Below, one piece after another: positions 33,280 to 43,016 of a stretch of 57,851 bases of DNA. The DNA comes from Nitrospira sp. (GTDB lineage Bacteria > Nitrospirota > Nitrospiria > Nitrospirales > Nitrospiraceae): NCBI GenBank assembly GCA_029194675.1, contig JARFXP010000010.1, positions 1 to 57,851 on the forward strand, given 5' to 3'. Within the stretch, counting starts at the first letter, position 1. Every line of letters begins with the position of its first letter. The translations under genes and the position numbers were made by a program. The notes beneath the pieces were generated by a model. It was not told the origin of the DNA. It made no database searches and worked only from the letters and a program-made list of their open reading frames with translations.

Positions 33280-35451
33280 ATGAACAATTCCGGACCGCAA
33301 CCGGCGCATAACACTTCCGCTGCTTCTGTGAATGGGGTGCCAGCCGACAACGGCTTGATCTGCCTTCTCATCATCGCTCGATTTCATGATCTTCCCGCCG
33401 ATGGTTCGCAACTGCGGCATCAGTTCGCATGGTCCGGGCAGGTTCTCTCCGATGCCGACCTCCTGCGTGCCGCAAAGCATGTGGGACTCAAGGCCGGCCT
33501 ACTCAAGACCGCATGGAGCAAACTCCAGAGCACACCGCTGCCTGCCATGGTCAAGCGAATCGATGGCCGCTATGTCGTACTGGCGAAGGTGGAAGAAGAA
33601 AAGGCACTCGTCCAGGATCCGGCCGAAGCACGGTCGCTCGTGCTTTCTCGTGAGCAATTCGAAGCGACATGGACCGGGGAACTGTTGCTCTTTACCAAAC
33701 GAGCCCATGTCCGTCTCCAAGATCTCACGTTCGACTTCACCTGGTTCGTCCCTGCCATCGTCAAATACCGGAAGTTTTTCGGTGAAGTGCTGATCGCGTC
33801 GTTCTTTCTTCAGCTCTTTGCCTTGTTGACGCCGCTCTTTACACAAATCGTCATCGATAAAGTACTCGTACACAAGGGGTTCACGACGCTCCATGTGTTG
33901 GCGATCGGCATGATCACACTGGCGATCTTCGAAGCGATTGTAGGCGGGCTCCGAACCTACTTGTTTTCGCACACGACGAATCGAATCGATGTTAGTCTCG
34001 GGGCCCAACTCTTCCGGCATATCCTGGCGCTTCCGATGTCTTATTTTGAAGCCAGACGCGTCGGCGATACGGTCGCCCGCGTCCGTGAGTTGGAGCAGAT
34101 CCGCCAATTCTTGACCAGCCATTCCGTGACAGTGGTGCTGGATGTCGTGTTCACCACCGTTTTTCTGACGGTCATGTGGATATACAGTCCTACGCTTTCG
34201 CTCGTCGTCATGGTTTCGCTTCCGGTCTATGCGTTGCTATCGATAGCCATTACTCCTGCCATCCGAGCGCGCTTGCATGAAAAGTTCAACCGAGGGGCCG
34301 AAAACCAGGCGTTCCTAGTCGAGGCAATCAGCGGGATCCAGACCGTCAAAGCCATGGCGGTCGAACCGCCGCTTGTGCGGAGATGGGAAGAACAACTGGC
34401 GGGCTATGTGCGGGCAAGTTTTCGCGCGACGAGCGTGATGATGATAGCCGGTCAATCCGCGACCTGTGTACAAAAGGTGACCACCGTCGCGGTGCTGTGG
34501 CTGGGGGCCTATCGTGTAATCGATGGAGATCTGAGTATCGGACAGTTGATCGCATTCAACATGCTGTCGGCACAAGTGACAGGGCCACTTCTACGATTGG
34601 TAACCCTCTGGCAAGAATTTCAACAAGTGGGCATCTCTATGCAACGCTTGGGTGATGTGCTTAACGCTCGGCCCGAACCATCCTATAACCCCAATCGAAC
34701 GACGTTGCCTCAGGTTATGGGGCAGGTACGATTCGAGGAAGTCACGTTTCGGTACCGACCGGATGGGCCGGAAGTCACTCGGAAGATGTCATTTTCCGTG
34801 GAGGCGGGGCGCATGATCGGTATCATCGGACGTTCGGGGTCCGGGAAAAGCACCATCGCCAAATTGCTGCAACGTCTCTATGTGCCGGAGCGGGGGCGCA
34901 TTTTGGTGGATGGAGTGGACTTGGCGCAGGTCGATCCTGCATGGCTGCGCAGGCAAGTGGGAGTCGTGCTGCAGGAGAATGTTTTGTTCAACGGCTCGGT
35001 CCGAAGCAACATCGCGCTGACCGATTCCGGGTTGCCGATGGAGCAGGTGATCCGGGCAGCAAAAATGGCTGGGGCCCACGAGTTCATCCTGGAATTGGCG
35101 GAGGGCTACGACACGTTGATCGGCGAGCACGGATGTACGCTCTCAGGCGGGCAGCGCCAGCGGATCGCCATTGCGCGGGCGTTGGTCGCGAATCCTCGCA
35201 TTTTGATTTTCGATGAAGCGACCAGCGCATTGGATTATGAATCCGAAGCGGTGATCCAACGGAACATGGCGCAGATCTGTAAGGAGCGTACGGTCTTCAT
35301 CATTGCACATCGGCTGAGTACGGTGCAGCATACGCATCGCATCTATGTCGTCGACAAGGGAGAGATCATCGAGGAGGGATCGCATGATGAACTCCTTCGT
35401 CGTGATGGCTTCTATGCGCGATTACAGGTGCATCAGATCGGCAAGGGATAG
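33280..35451 (+). CDS. type I secretion ABC transporter, HlyB-like
   Basis: The product is 723 residues from ATG 33280 (a GTG at 33271 would add three). It has an N-terminal C39-like domain (about 25-140) in which the peptidase Cys is absent (ICLLIIARFHDLPADG), as in HlyB, so it binds but does not cleave substrates. Six transmembrane helices follow (about 155-430), then an ABC domain: Walker A GRSGSGKST near 516, LSGGQRQR near 620, ILIFDEATSALD near 642 and the H-loop IIAHRLSTV. It forms an exporter with the HlyD-type protein encoded 12 bp later; a TolC-type outer-membrane partner and an RTX substrate are not in this window. Confidence 0.92.
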   Translation: MNNSGPQPAHNTSAASVNGVPADNGLICLLIIARFHDLPADGSQLRHQFAWSGQVLSDADLLRAAKHVGLKAGLLKTAWSKLQSTPLPAMVKRIDGRYVVLAKVEEEKALVQDPAEARSLVLSREQFEATWTGELLLFTKRAHVRLQDLTFDFTWFVPAIVKYRKFFGEVLIASFFLQLFALLTPLFTQIVIDKVLVHKGFTTLHVLAIGMITLAIFEAIVGGLRTYLFSHTTNRIDVSLGAQLFRHILALPMSYFEARRVGDTVARVRELEQIRQFLTSHSVTVVLDVVFTTVFLTVMWIYSPTLSLVVMVSLPVYALLSIAITPAIRARLHEKFNRGAENQAFLVEAISGIQTVKAMAVEPPLVRRWEEQLAGYVRASFRATSVMMIAGQSATCVQKVTTVAVLWLGAYRVIDGDLSIGQLIAFNMLSAQVTGPLLRLVTLWQEFQQVGISMQRLGDVLNARPEPSYNPNRTTLPQVMGQVRFEEVTFRYRPDGPEVTRKMSFSVEAGRMIGIIGRSGSGKSTIAKLLQRLYVPERGRILVDGVDLAQVDPAWLRRQVGVVLQENVLFNGSVRSNIALTDSGLPMEQVIRAAKMAGAHEFILELAEGYDTLIGEHGCTLSGGQRQRIAIARALVANPRILIFDEATSALDYESEAVIQRNMAQICKERTVFIIAHRLSTVQHTHRIYVVDKGEIIEEGSHDELLRRDGFYARLQVHQIGKG

Positions 35452-35462
35452 AGGACTCTCAG

Positions 35463-36857
35463 ATGGCCTTCGGAGCGTTCGGCAGACATTGGACGGTGTG
35501 GAGGGCGGCGTGGCAAGCAGAATCAAGCCGACCAGGCGGTTCGGCTGGTTCCGACAGACAGGCCATGGAATTTCTACCGGCGGTGTTGGAAATCCAGCAG
35601 ATTCCCCCATCCCCGATCGGCCGAGCGCTGCTCTGGACCATATTGGCTGTCTTCACTGCGGCAGGGTTGTGGGCCGCCTTCGGGTGGATCGATATTGTGG
35701 CTACGGCGCAAGGCAAGATCATTCCCAGCGGCTACTCGAAAATCATCCAGCCGTACGAAGCAGCAGTGATTGCCTCAATCCATGTGCAGGACGGACAGGC
35801 AGTGAAGCAGGGCGATGTGTTGATCGAGCTTGATTCGACCCTTAACCGTGCCGACTATGACCGGGCATTCAACGAATATCTCGCGACGAAAGTGGATACG
35901 GCCAGATTGCGGGCTCTGATCAAAGGGCAAGCCACTTTCGAGGCACCTACCGATGCGGATGGAGCCTACGTCGGGCTGCAACAACAGTTGCTACGTGACC
36001 AACTGGCCGAGTACCACGCCAAGGTTGCTGCGTCTCAGCATCTTGTAGATCAGCGCATGGCAGCGATCGAGCAAACTAGAGAGAATATTCTCCGTTTGGA
36101 AGCGACAGTACCCATGGAGGTTGAACGAGCGGAGGTCTACAAAAGGTTGCTCGAACATGAGGCAGTCAGCAAGATGGACTTTCTACAAGCAGAAGAGCAT
36201 CGGATCGACAAGGTGCAGGAACTCGCCGGCCAAAAGAAGAAACTCCAACAAGATCAGGCCGCGCTCGCCGAGGCGGAAACGCAACATCGGGCTATGATCT
36301 TGGAATTTCAGCAGACGAAACAGGCAGAACTGTCGGCTCATGAAACCAAAGCGGCCTCTCTTGGGCAAGAGGTCACGAAGGCTGGTCAAAAGGCTGGTTT
36401 GCAGCGACTGACCTCGCCGATCGACGGCGTCGTGCAGCAGTTAGCCGTGCATACCGTCGGTGGCGTCGTCACTCCGGCTCAGCAGTTGCTTATTGTCGTG
36501 CCTCAAGACCGTCCGATCGAAGTGGAGGCGCAAGTCAAAAATAAAGATGTGGGGTTTGTGCGGGAAGGACAGTCGGTTGAGATCAAGGTCGAAACATTTC
36601 AATTCACCTTGTATGGTACGATCCCCGGCCACGTGCTGACGGTTTCCGACGATGCGGCTCCCGTCGAAAAAGTCGGACTGGTGTACCCAACGAGAGTCAC
36701 CATGGACCGGTCGACCATCCAAGTGGAAGGTAAACAGGTCAATCTTTCGCCCGGTATGGCGGTGACGGTTGAAATTAAAACCGGTCAGCGCCGGATCATC
36801 GAATATCTACTGAGTCCCTTGCTGAAATCCGTGAAAGAAAGCCTGAGGGAGCGGTAA
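35463..36857 (+). CDS. HlyD-family membrane fusion protein
   Basis: The product is 464 residues. A short cytoplasmic N-terminus, one transmembrane helix (about 55-75, LLWTILAVFTAAGLWAAFGW), the barrel-sandwich half KIIPSGYSKIIQPYEAAVI, a long coiled coil (about 150-300, rich in Glu/Gln and Lys) and the second half with a C-terminal beta domain (VVTPAQQLLIVVPQDRPIE). This is the classical periplasmic adaptor of type I secretion, working with the HlyB-like pump directly upstream. An in-frame ATG at 35565 is a possible later start. Confidence 0.92.
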   Translation: MAFGAFGRHWTVWRAAWQAESSRPGGSAGSDRQAMEFLPAVLEIQQIPPSPIGRALLWTILAVFTAAGLWAAFGWIDIVATAQGKIIPSGYSKIIQPYEAAVIASIHVQDGQAVKQGDVLIELDSTLNRADYDRAFNEYLATKVDTARLRALIKGQATFEAPTDADGAYVGLQQQLLRDQLAEYHAKVAASQHLVDQRMAAIEQTRENILRLEATVPMEVERAEVYKRLLEHEAVSKMDFLQAEEHRIDKVQELAGQKKKLQQDQAALAEAETQHRAMILEFQQTKQAELSAHETKAASLGQEVTKAGQKAGLQRLTSPIDGVVQQLAVHTVGGVVTPAQQLLIVVPQDRPIEVEAQVKNKDVGFVREGQSVEIKVETFQFTLYGTIPGHVLTVSDDAAPVEKVGLVYPTRVTMDRSTIQVEGKQVNLSPGMAVTVEIKTGQRRIIEYLLSPLLKSVKESLRER

Positions 36858-37178
36858 CGGCGGAGAAATCGTTCAATCCTCTATGCTTCTATTTGCTGAC
36901 GTTGGGGTGTTGGGCCGTTACAGATTCATGAACAACCACGGCAAGATGTGGTTCATCTGGTTCGCCACTTCATCAATTTGCGGCTGTTGAGCAGCTGATT
37001 TTGGTATCCGATGCCCACCTTGCTTGTGCGTTGACTTGAAGTAACTTGTTTCATGCGGTCTTTTCAGTATTCTGGTGCCGCTCCTGTCGTCAACCTCCTT
37101 GCCGAATTCATCCAAAAAGGCCTCGGAATTACATTACCTTACCTTGACTTGATCGAGCCCTTCACTCACACTCGCCCT
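36858..37178. other. intergenic region before malQ
   Basis: This 321-bp stretch separates the exporter operon from malQ. An in-frame extension of malQ reaches back to 37053, but the residues there do not match the enzyme's usual start. I see no gene, hairpin or clear promoter. Confidence 0.4.
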
Positions 37179-39431
37179 ATGTACGACCGGTCTGAGAGTG
37201 ACCTCTTGCGCATCTTGGCCGATCGGGCAGGGATTGCTGCCGACTACTACGACATCGCCGGAACGCACCATGTGACGACGGACGAGACGCGACGGGCCAT
37301 CTTGGCTGCCATGAATCTGCGGGTTGGGAATCGGGAAGAACTCATTGAGGAACTCGAGGCGTGGGAAAATCGTTGGTGGCTACGAGGCTGCGAACCCGTC
37401 CATGTGCTTCGGTTGGGACGGGACGCCGGTGCCTGGTCTTGGTACAGGCCCTGTGAGAGCTCGGACGAGTCGGCTTTGCAGGTCCGGTGGTCACTTTGTG
37501 CGGAAAACGAAGGAACGTTATTTGACAGAACGGAGGGGCCTGGCCTCAGAGTCGAAGAGACCCGCACGATTCAGGAACGTAGGTTTGTTCGCGTCTCGCT
37601 GTCGTTTCCGCAAGACCTGCCGCTTGGCTATTACACAGTCAAAGCCTATTCGAAGGGAGGCGGCACGAATGCGGAATCTACGTTCCGCCTCATCGTCGCG
37701 CCGGAGCGCTGTTACATTCCTGATGAACTACAGCAGGGTGTTCGATGGTGGGGCGTGGCCTTGCAGCTCTATTCATTGCGGAGCCATCACAATTGGGGGG
37801 TCGGCGATTTTCGAGATCTTGGCGCCGTCATCGAATGGGCAGGAAAACGTCTGGGGGCTGCGGTGATCGGGCTGAACCCGCTCCACGCTCTAAAGAATAC
37901 CAAGCCCTATCATATTAGTCCCTATTCACCCACCAGCCGTCTGTTTTTGAACGACTTGTATCTCGATATCACCCAGGTTCCAGAGTGCTGGACGAGTCCT
38001 GATGTGCAACGCCTGCTTGCCGACCCCTCATTTCGCTCCCGGATCGAAGCGGCTCGGCGGTCTGAGTTGGTGGATTACGACGCGGTGAGGTCGACGAAAC
38101 GCGAGGTCCTCGAGCTCTGCTATCGGACATTTCTTCAGGACAACTTCGAAGGTGTCGAACCGGAGTTGACACCAAAGACCGATCGGGGAAGAAGCTTCCA
38201 TCGCTTCACGGAGCGGGAAGGGGAGTCCTTGGCGCACTATGCGCTGTTTCATGCCCTTGAGGAAGAGCGGCAATCCGCGCAATCGCCTCCGGTGGTCTGG
38301 GCCGATTGGCCGGAGCCCTACAGAACTCGGAAATCGGACGCCCTGGAGGAGTTTCGGCGTCGGCAGATGCCGCGGGTACGATTCTTTCAATATCTGCAAT
38401 GGCTGGCCGCTGAACAGTTGCTTGAGGCGGTGAGGAAGACACATGAGGCTGATATGCCGATCGGCTTGTACCATGACTTTGCTCTGGGAAGCGATCGCGA
38501 CGGCGCCGATGGGTGGCTGCATCAAGAAGTCCTGGCGTACAAGGCCGATTGTGGTGCGCCCCCCGATGCCTTCGCCCCCGAAGGACAGAATTGGGGATTT
38601 TCTCCACTCGATCCACTGCGTCTGCGCACGAGCGGTTACCGGTACTTTATCGAATTACTCCGCAATAATCTCCGCTACGGCGGTGCCATACGGATTGATC
38701 ACGTCATGGCGCTTTTCCGGCTGTTTTGGATCCCTCGTGGTCTCCCGCCCTCGATGGGGACGTACGTGCATTACCAGGATGACGAACTGCTGGCGATCTT
38801 GGCGTTGGAAAGCGTGCGAGCGAAGGCAGTGGTAATCGGCGAGGATCTGGGAACCGTTCCCGACTGGGTGCGTGACCGACTTGTCGCAGCTGGCGTCTTA
38901 TCGTACCGAGTCTTGTATTTTGAGCGAGACCATTGGGGAGGGTGGAAGCCTCCGGCTCATTATCCCACTCAATCCCTTGCCGTCGTGACAACCCACGATC
39001 TTCCGACGCTGCGCGGCTATTGGGAAGGCGTGGATATCGAAACGCGATCCGCACTGAGTCTTTTCCCTTCGGAGAACGCTCAAAAGGCGATGTGGGCGGA
39101 ACGGCATCGAGAAAAAGCAGGGATTCTCGTTGCATTGAAGTCGGAAGGACTCCTGCCCTCTGGAGTACCTGATGATCCGACTCAGGTACCGATCATGACG
39201 ACTGAGTTGATGGAGGCGATTCATCAGTATCTGGCCCGCACCCCCGCCTGGGTTGTCTTGGCCAACATCGATGATGTCATCGGCACCCGATGCCAGGCCA
39301 ATCTACCGGGAACATTGGACCAGCACCCGAATTGGTGTCGGAAGTTGAGTCTGACGGTGGAGGACTTGATCCAAGACTCCCGATTTGAACGACTCGCGTC
39401 TCTGTTGCGTTTGACTCGCCCGCTTGTGTAA
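37179..39431 (+). CDS. malQ: 4-alpha-glucanotransferase (amylomaltase)
   Basis: MalQ (GH77) transfers alpha-1,4-glucan segments between maltooligosaccharides, in glycogen or maltodextrin metabolism. From ATG 37179 the product has 750 residues, the long form with an N-terminal domain before the catalytic barrel. Catalytic sites are visible: RIDHVMALFRLFWIP with the nucleophile Asp, VVIGEDLGTVPDWV with the acid/base Glu, and VVTTHDLPTLRGYW with the stabilising Asp. Other signatures are WGVALQLYSLRSHHNWG and SPYSPTSRLFLNDLYLD. No other glycogen gene is adjacent. Probably monocistronic. Confidence 0.93.
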   Translation: MYDRSESDLLRILADRAGIAADYYDIAGTHHVTTDETRRAILAAMNLRVGNREELIEELEAWENRWWLRGCEPVHVLRLGRDAGAWSWYRPCESSDESALQVRWSLCAENEGTLFDRTEGPGLRVEETRTIQERRFVRVSLSFPQDLPLGYYTVKAYSKGGGTNAESTFRLIVAPERCYIPDELQQGVRWWGVALQLYSLRSHHNWGVGDFRDLGAVIEWAGKRLGAAVIGLNPLHALKNTKPYHISPYSPTSRLFLNDLYLDITQVPECWTSPDVQRLLADPSFRSRIEAARRSELVDYDAVRSTKREVLELCYRTFLQDNFEGVEPELTPKTDRGRSFHRFTEREGESLAHYALFHALEEERQSAQSPPVVWADWPEPYRTRKSDALEEFRRRQMPRVRFFQYLQWLAAEQLLEAVRKTHEADMPIGLYHDFALGSDRDGADGWLHQEVLAYKADCGAPPDAFAPEGQNWGFSPLDPLRLRTSGYRYFIELLRNNLRYGGAIRIDHVMALFRLFWIPRGLPPSMGTYVHYQDDELLAILALESVRAKAVVIGEDLGTVPDWVRDRLVAAGVLSYRVLYFERDHWGGWKPPAHYPTQSLAVVTTHDLPTLRGYWEGVDIETRSALSLFPSENAQKAMWAERHREKAGILVALKSEGLLPSGVPDDPTQVPIMTTELMEAIHQYLARTPAWVVLANIDDVIGTRCQANLPGTLDQHPNWCRKLSLTVEDLIQDSRFERLASLLRLTRPLV

Positions 39432-39510
39432 GTACTTCGGTGAAGAACCTTCTTCGTTCTCGATGTTCTCGATTCAGCAGGTGTGATGCTCGACGAGGCG
39501 GAGCGAGTCG

Positions 39511-40683
39511 ATGACTGCCATGACACATCGTGACCGCCTCGTACTTGCTATTGCGGCTGCCTGCTTTCTCATCATCTTGATCATTGAAGAATTCGCCCCG
39601 GTCAACGTCGTCGGCGCGTATGGGTACGTGTTGCCCATCTTGTTGGTGACCACCCTTCGGAATAGAACCATCATGTTGATGATGGTGCTGGCCTGTGTCG
39701 TCGCCACCTATTTAGGTCTACTCCAACCGACGAAGCCCGGCCGATTTCAGGCCGCGGTCATCAATAGGAGCGTCGTCGTCGGCGTCTTGCTATTGGTGGC
39801 TTACCTGGGGGTGAGCTGGGAAGAGCGGAAGGCGCGAGAGGAGGCGGCGAGGTCGGCGCTGGCCCGAGAAACCGAGAATCTGCTCAAAGCCAACACCCAA
39901 CTGATCCAGGCGAAAGATCAGCTGAACCGGTCGGAGCGATTGGCTGCGGTGGGACAGCTCGTGGCCTCTGTGGCGCATGAGGTGGGTACGCCTCTTCACT
40001 CGATCGCATGGCATGTCCAGGCTCTGGCCGAGGAGCCTGGTGCAACGCTGGAAATGAGAAAGCGGGTGGCCATCATCGATGACCAGCTCGCGCGGGTGGT
40101 TCGAATCATTCAAGATTTACTGTCTTCTACCCGACCGCGCCAGCCTGAGCCACAATGGCTTCCTGTGGAGGAAGTGGTCAGCCCCTCGGCGGTCCTGATG
40201 GAACCGGCTTTCCATGAGAAAGGGATCGCTCTGACGGTCGACATTCCCAAAGACCTTCCTCTGGTTTGGGCGGACAAGGAAAAGATCCATCAGGTATTGG
40301 TGAATGTCCTGACCAATGCGCTTGCCGCAACCACCGGCCAGGGGAAAGTAACCGTCACGGCAGGTAATCGCGCGGCGTCGTCAGCTGAGCTGGACCGCGG
40401 TCGGCTGGTCGCAGACGGCATGTCGCCGTTAGTGATTACAATCGAGGTGCGGGACACAGGATGCGGCATGCCGGAGGAGGACGTACAGAAAGCCTTTGAA
40501 CCATTTTTTACAACCAAGGCGATTGGCAAGGGAACGGGCTTGGGACTATTCTTGAGCCGCGAATCGGCGGTGGCTCATGGCGGCAGTCTGGCGATGACGA
40601 GTGAGATCGGACGTGGCACGACCGTGACGATGACGTTACCGGCGATGCGAAGTGAACCTATTCATACGAGGGAGGAGGCGTAA
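39511..40683 (+). CDS. membrane sensor histidine kinase
   Basis: The product is 390 residues. The N-terminus has three or four transmembrane helices (residues about 10-100) with little periplasmic sequence, so it probably senses something in or at the membrane. A coiled linker leads to the dimerisation domain with the phospho-accepting H156 ([13 protein letters not shown]), then the ATPase domain: N box [13 protein letters not shown]1 [11 protein letters not shown] box FEPFFTTK and G2 [11 protein letters not shown]. Its stop overlaps the ATG of the response regulator by one base. The signal is not known. Confidence 0.92.
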   Translation: MTAMTHRDRLVLAIAAACFLIILIIEEFAPVNVVGAYGYVLPILLVTTLRNRTIMLMMVLACVVATYLGLLQPTKPGRFQAAVINRSVVVGVLLLVAYLGVSWEERKAREEAARSALARETENLLKANTQLIQAKDQLNRSERLAAVGQLVASVAHEVGTPLHSIAWHVQALAEEPGATLEMRKRVAIIDDQLARVVRIIQDLLSSTRPRQPEPQWLPVEEVVSPSAVLMEPAFHEKGIALTVDIPKDLPLVWADKEKIHQVLVNVLTNALAATTGQGKVTVTAGNRAASSAELDRGRLVADGMSPLVITIEVRDTGCGMPEEDVQKAFEPFFTTKAIGKGTGLGLFLSRESAVAHGGSLAMTSEIGRGTTVTMTLPAMRSEPIHTREEA

Positions 40684-42095
40684 TGCAACCAGCGACGATT
40701 CTGGTGGCCGACGACGATGTGGTTGCACGTGAGCTGTTGGCGGAAGCTCTCAGGAAAGAAGGATATCATGTCGAAGCTTTTGCCAACGGAGAAGAGGTGA
40801 TCGCGCGTGGACGCCAGGGGTTGGTCGATTTGGTGTTGACGGACATCCGCATGGGTGCGGTGGATGGGCTGACGGTTTTGCGGGAGTTCAAACGATTGAG
40901 TCCGAATACGGCCGTGGTGGTGCTCACCGCGTTCGGCTCTCTGGAAGGCGCGATCGAAGCGATTAAGCAGGGCGCCTACGATTACCTGGCGAAACCGTTC
41001 AAGAAGGAGGACATCAAGCTGGTGGTCAAACGGGGTCTGGATCACTGCCGATTGCTCCAAGAGAATGCCCGGTTTCGAGAAGAGTTGAAGAGCAAAGGCG
41101 AGTGGTCTCCTTTGGTCGGAAGCAGCACGGCGATGTTGGAGGTGTACAAGTTGGTCGCGCGTGTAGCGGAAAGCAAAAGCACGGTCCTGCTCCAGGGGGA
41201 AAGCGGGACCGGCAAAGAACTCATTGCGCGGGCCATTCATACGAACGGCCCACGCCGGGATAAGCCGTTTATTCCGGTCAATTGCGGTGCGTTGCCCGAT
41301 ACCTTGTTAGAATCGGAAATGTTCGGATATGAGAAGGGAGCCTTCACCGGCGCGGCGGGGACCAAGGTCGGGCTCTTTGAATCGGCCAATGGAGGGACGC
41401 TGTTTCTCGACGAGATCGGTGAGCTTGGACAGGCGTTACAAGTGAAGTTGTTGCGGGTTATGCAGGATCAGGAAGTCCGCCGGGTCGGGAGCACGACATC
41501 CACCAGAGTCGATGTCCGGATCATTGCCGCGACCAACCGAAATCTTGAGCAGCTGGTGAAGGAAGGAAAGTTTCGGGACGATCTCTTCTACCGGTTGAAA
41601 GTCGTTCCAATCACGTTGCCGTCATTGGTCGATCGGCGGGAAGACATTCCGATGCTGGTACATCACTTCCTACAAAAGTGCGCGGCAGGTACAGCCCATG
41701 CGGTGCGGGGAGTCTTGCCGGAAACCATGGCGCTCTTGACCCAATATCGATGGCCAGGCAACGTTCGAGAGCTTGAAAATGCGATTGAACGTGCTGTCTC
41801 ATTAAGCCACGGGCCTCTACTGACGCCGGAGGATTTACCCGAAGTGATTCGCCAGAGTGCAACGACTGAAGCCGGTGCGCGACTTTCGCAAGTCGATCAG
41901 CTCGATGAAGTGTATCTGACCTTAGAAGAAGTGGAAAAACGTCATTTGACCCGCGTACTCAAGGAAACGAAGGGAAATAAGGTGAAAGCCGCAAAAATTC
42001 TCGGCATCGACAGACGAACGCTCTACCGTATGGCAGAGCGTTTCGGTCTAGATCTTGGAGAGGAGGCTGAAGGAGCAGAAAAAGAGCCTGTCTAA
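40683..42095 (+). CDS. sigma-54-dependent response regulator, NtrC family
   Basis: The product is 470 residues. Receiver domain (1-120; phosphorylation site D54 in DLVLTDIRMG; Lys in LAKPFKKED). AAA+ domain (about 145-380: GESGTGKE near 171, the sigma-54 contact loop GAFTGA near 220, ESANGGTLFLDEIGEL). C-terminal Fis-type helix-turn-helix (GNKVKAAKILGIDRRTLYRM). It activates sigma-54 promoters once phosphorylated by the upstream kinase. The target genes are unknown. Its stop overlaps the stop of the convergent lipoprotein gene by 4 bp. Confidence 0.94.
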   Translation: MQPATILVADDDVVARELLAEALRKEGYHVEAFANGEEVIARGRQGLVDLVLTDIRMGAVDGLTVLREFKRLSPNTAVVVLTAFGSLEGAIEAIKQGAYDYLAKPFKKEDIKLVVKRGLDHCRLLQENARFREELKSKGEWSPLVGSSTAMLEVYKLVARVAESKSTVLLQGESGTGKELIARAIHTNGPRRDKPFIPVNCGALPDTLLESEMFGYEKGAFTGAAGTKVGLFESANGGTLFLDEIGELGQALQVKLLRVMQDQEVRRVGSTTSTRVDVRIIAATNRNLEQLVKEGKFRDDLFYRLKVVPITLPSLVDRREDIPMLVHHFLQKCAAGTAHAVRGVLPETMALLTQYRWPGNVRELENAIERAVSLSHGPLLTPEDLPEVIRQSATTEAGARLSQVDQLDEVYLTLEEVEKRHLTRVLKETKGNKVKAAKILGIDRRTLYRMAERFGLDLGEEAEGAEKEPV

Positions 42096-42598
42096 GGCTT
42101 CAATCCGTAGTTCGATCCGTAAAAGGTCTGTGTTGTGTAGGTGTCCTGTACGATTTTCAATTCATTCTTGATTAAGCGCAGTTTGTTTTCCGCACTTTGA
42201 GGCACTTGGGTCGCCGCAGGGCCCCAGCCCTGCCAGATGGTGCTCTTGCCTTCTGACGATACCTGCAGACGGAGACGGGTGGTCTCGCCTGTCTCTGGAG
42301 TCACGGAGACGTCGTAATAGCTCCTGACAACGCCGTACCTGCCCTTTGTGAGCCAATTATCATAGATGCTGGGCTCTTCGCCCCTGTAGCCTGTTTTCAA
42401 CTCGGATGCACCTGTCCATTTCACATCATAGTTGTCGTCTTCCAATACTTTAGTCACGGCGGCCTTTACACGGTCTTCCGACGAAGGCAATGTGACCTCA
42501 ACCACCTCTGCTAGGGAGTTATGTGGTGGCGGAACTCTAGTACATCCAAAGGCAAAGACGGCGAGGGCGACGATGGCAAGACAGTCCTTTCGGATCAT
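42092..42598 (-). CDS. lipoprotein of unknown function
   Basis: The product is 168 residues from ATG 42598, with ggagg upstream. It has a signal peptide with the lipobox FAFGC. The rest is a small mixed domain (EDRVKAAVTKVLEDDNYDVKWTG; TTRLRLQVSSEGKSTIWQGWG), ending in Tyr/Gly-rich YGSNYGLKP. I do not recognise the family. Its start overlaps the stop of the upstream Lrp-type gene (ATGA), so they are co-translated. The larger open frame up to 42745 is not used. Confidence 0.75.
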   Translation of the reverse strand: MIRKDCLAIVALAVFAFGCTRVPPPHNSLAEVVEVTLPSSEDRVKAAVTKVLEDDNYDVKWTGASELKTGYRGEEPSIYDNWLTKGRYGVVRSYYDVSVTPETGETTRLRLQVSSEGKSTIWQGWGPAATQVPQSAENKLRLIKNELKIVQDTYTTQTFYGSNYGLKP

Positions 42599-42849
42599 TT
42601 TGTTCTGGCCTCCTTCAGACGGTATACAAGATGAGTATCGGTCTGCGTCACTCCTTCTATACGATGTATACGACTCAAGACTAGTTGGGTCAAGGCATCT
42701 TGGTCGGGTATATCGGCTGTGGCTATGATATCCGGCTTGCCCCAACAGGGATCAATCGTTTTTATCTCTTTAATGTCACCCAGCGCCTTAACTACAGCCG
42801 CTGTCTGTCCGGGGAGAACATTGATCAGCACATACGCCCGATCCGACAT
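42595..42849 (-). CDS. Lrp/AsnC ligand-binding domain protein (no DNA-binding domain)
   Basis: From ATG 42849 (gggag eight bases upstream) the product has 84 residues, the usual size of stand-alone RAM domains. It starts MSDRAYVLINVLPGQTAAVV, then IKEIKTIDPCWGKPDIIA and the end THLVYRLKEARTK, with the beta-alpha-beta-beta-alpha-beta pattern. Lrp relatives with this domain alone bind amino acids or related ligands and may modulate partner regulators. An in-frame ATG at 43011 would add 54 residues that look disordered. It lies between the nuclease-like gene and the lipoprotein gene on the minus strand. Confidence 0.8.
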   Translation of the reverse strand: MSDRAYVLINVLPGQTAAVVKALGDIKEIKTIDPCWGKPDIIATADIPDQDALTQLVLSRIHRIEGVTQTDTHLVYRLKEARTK

Positions 42850-43016
42850 GCCATGATCTCCCGGAGCAGGGCCATGAATCGTGTAGGGAATTGCCCCAGG
42901 AGTGGGTTGCTTTATAGCAAAGTCATTTTGCGCTGTCAACTCCGGCTTGGTCTTCATGGTCTTTGATGGCGACGTGATAGAAGGGATCCTCTTTAAATTT
43001 GCTCTTGTCATGGTTC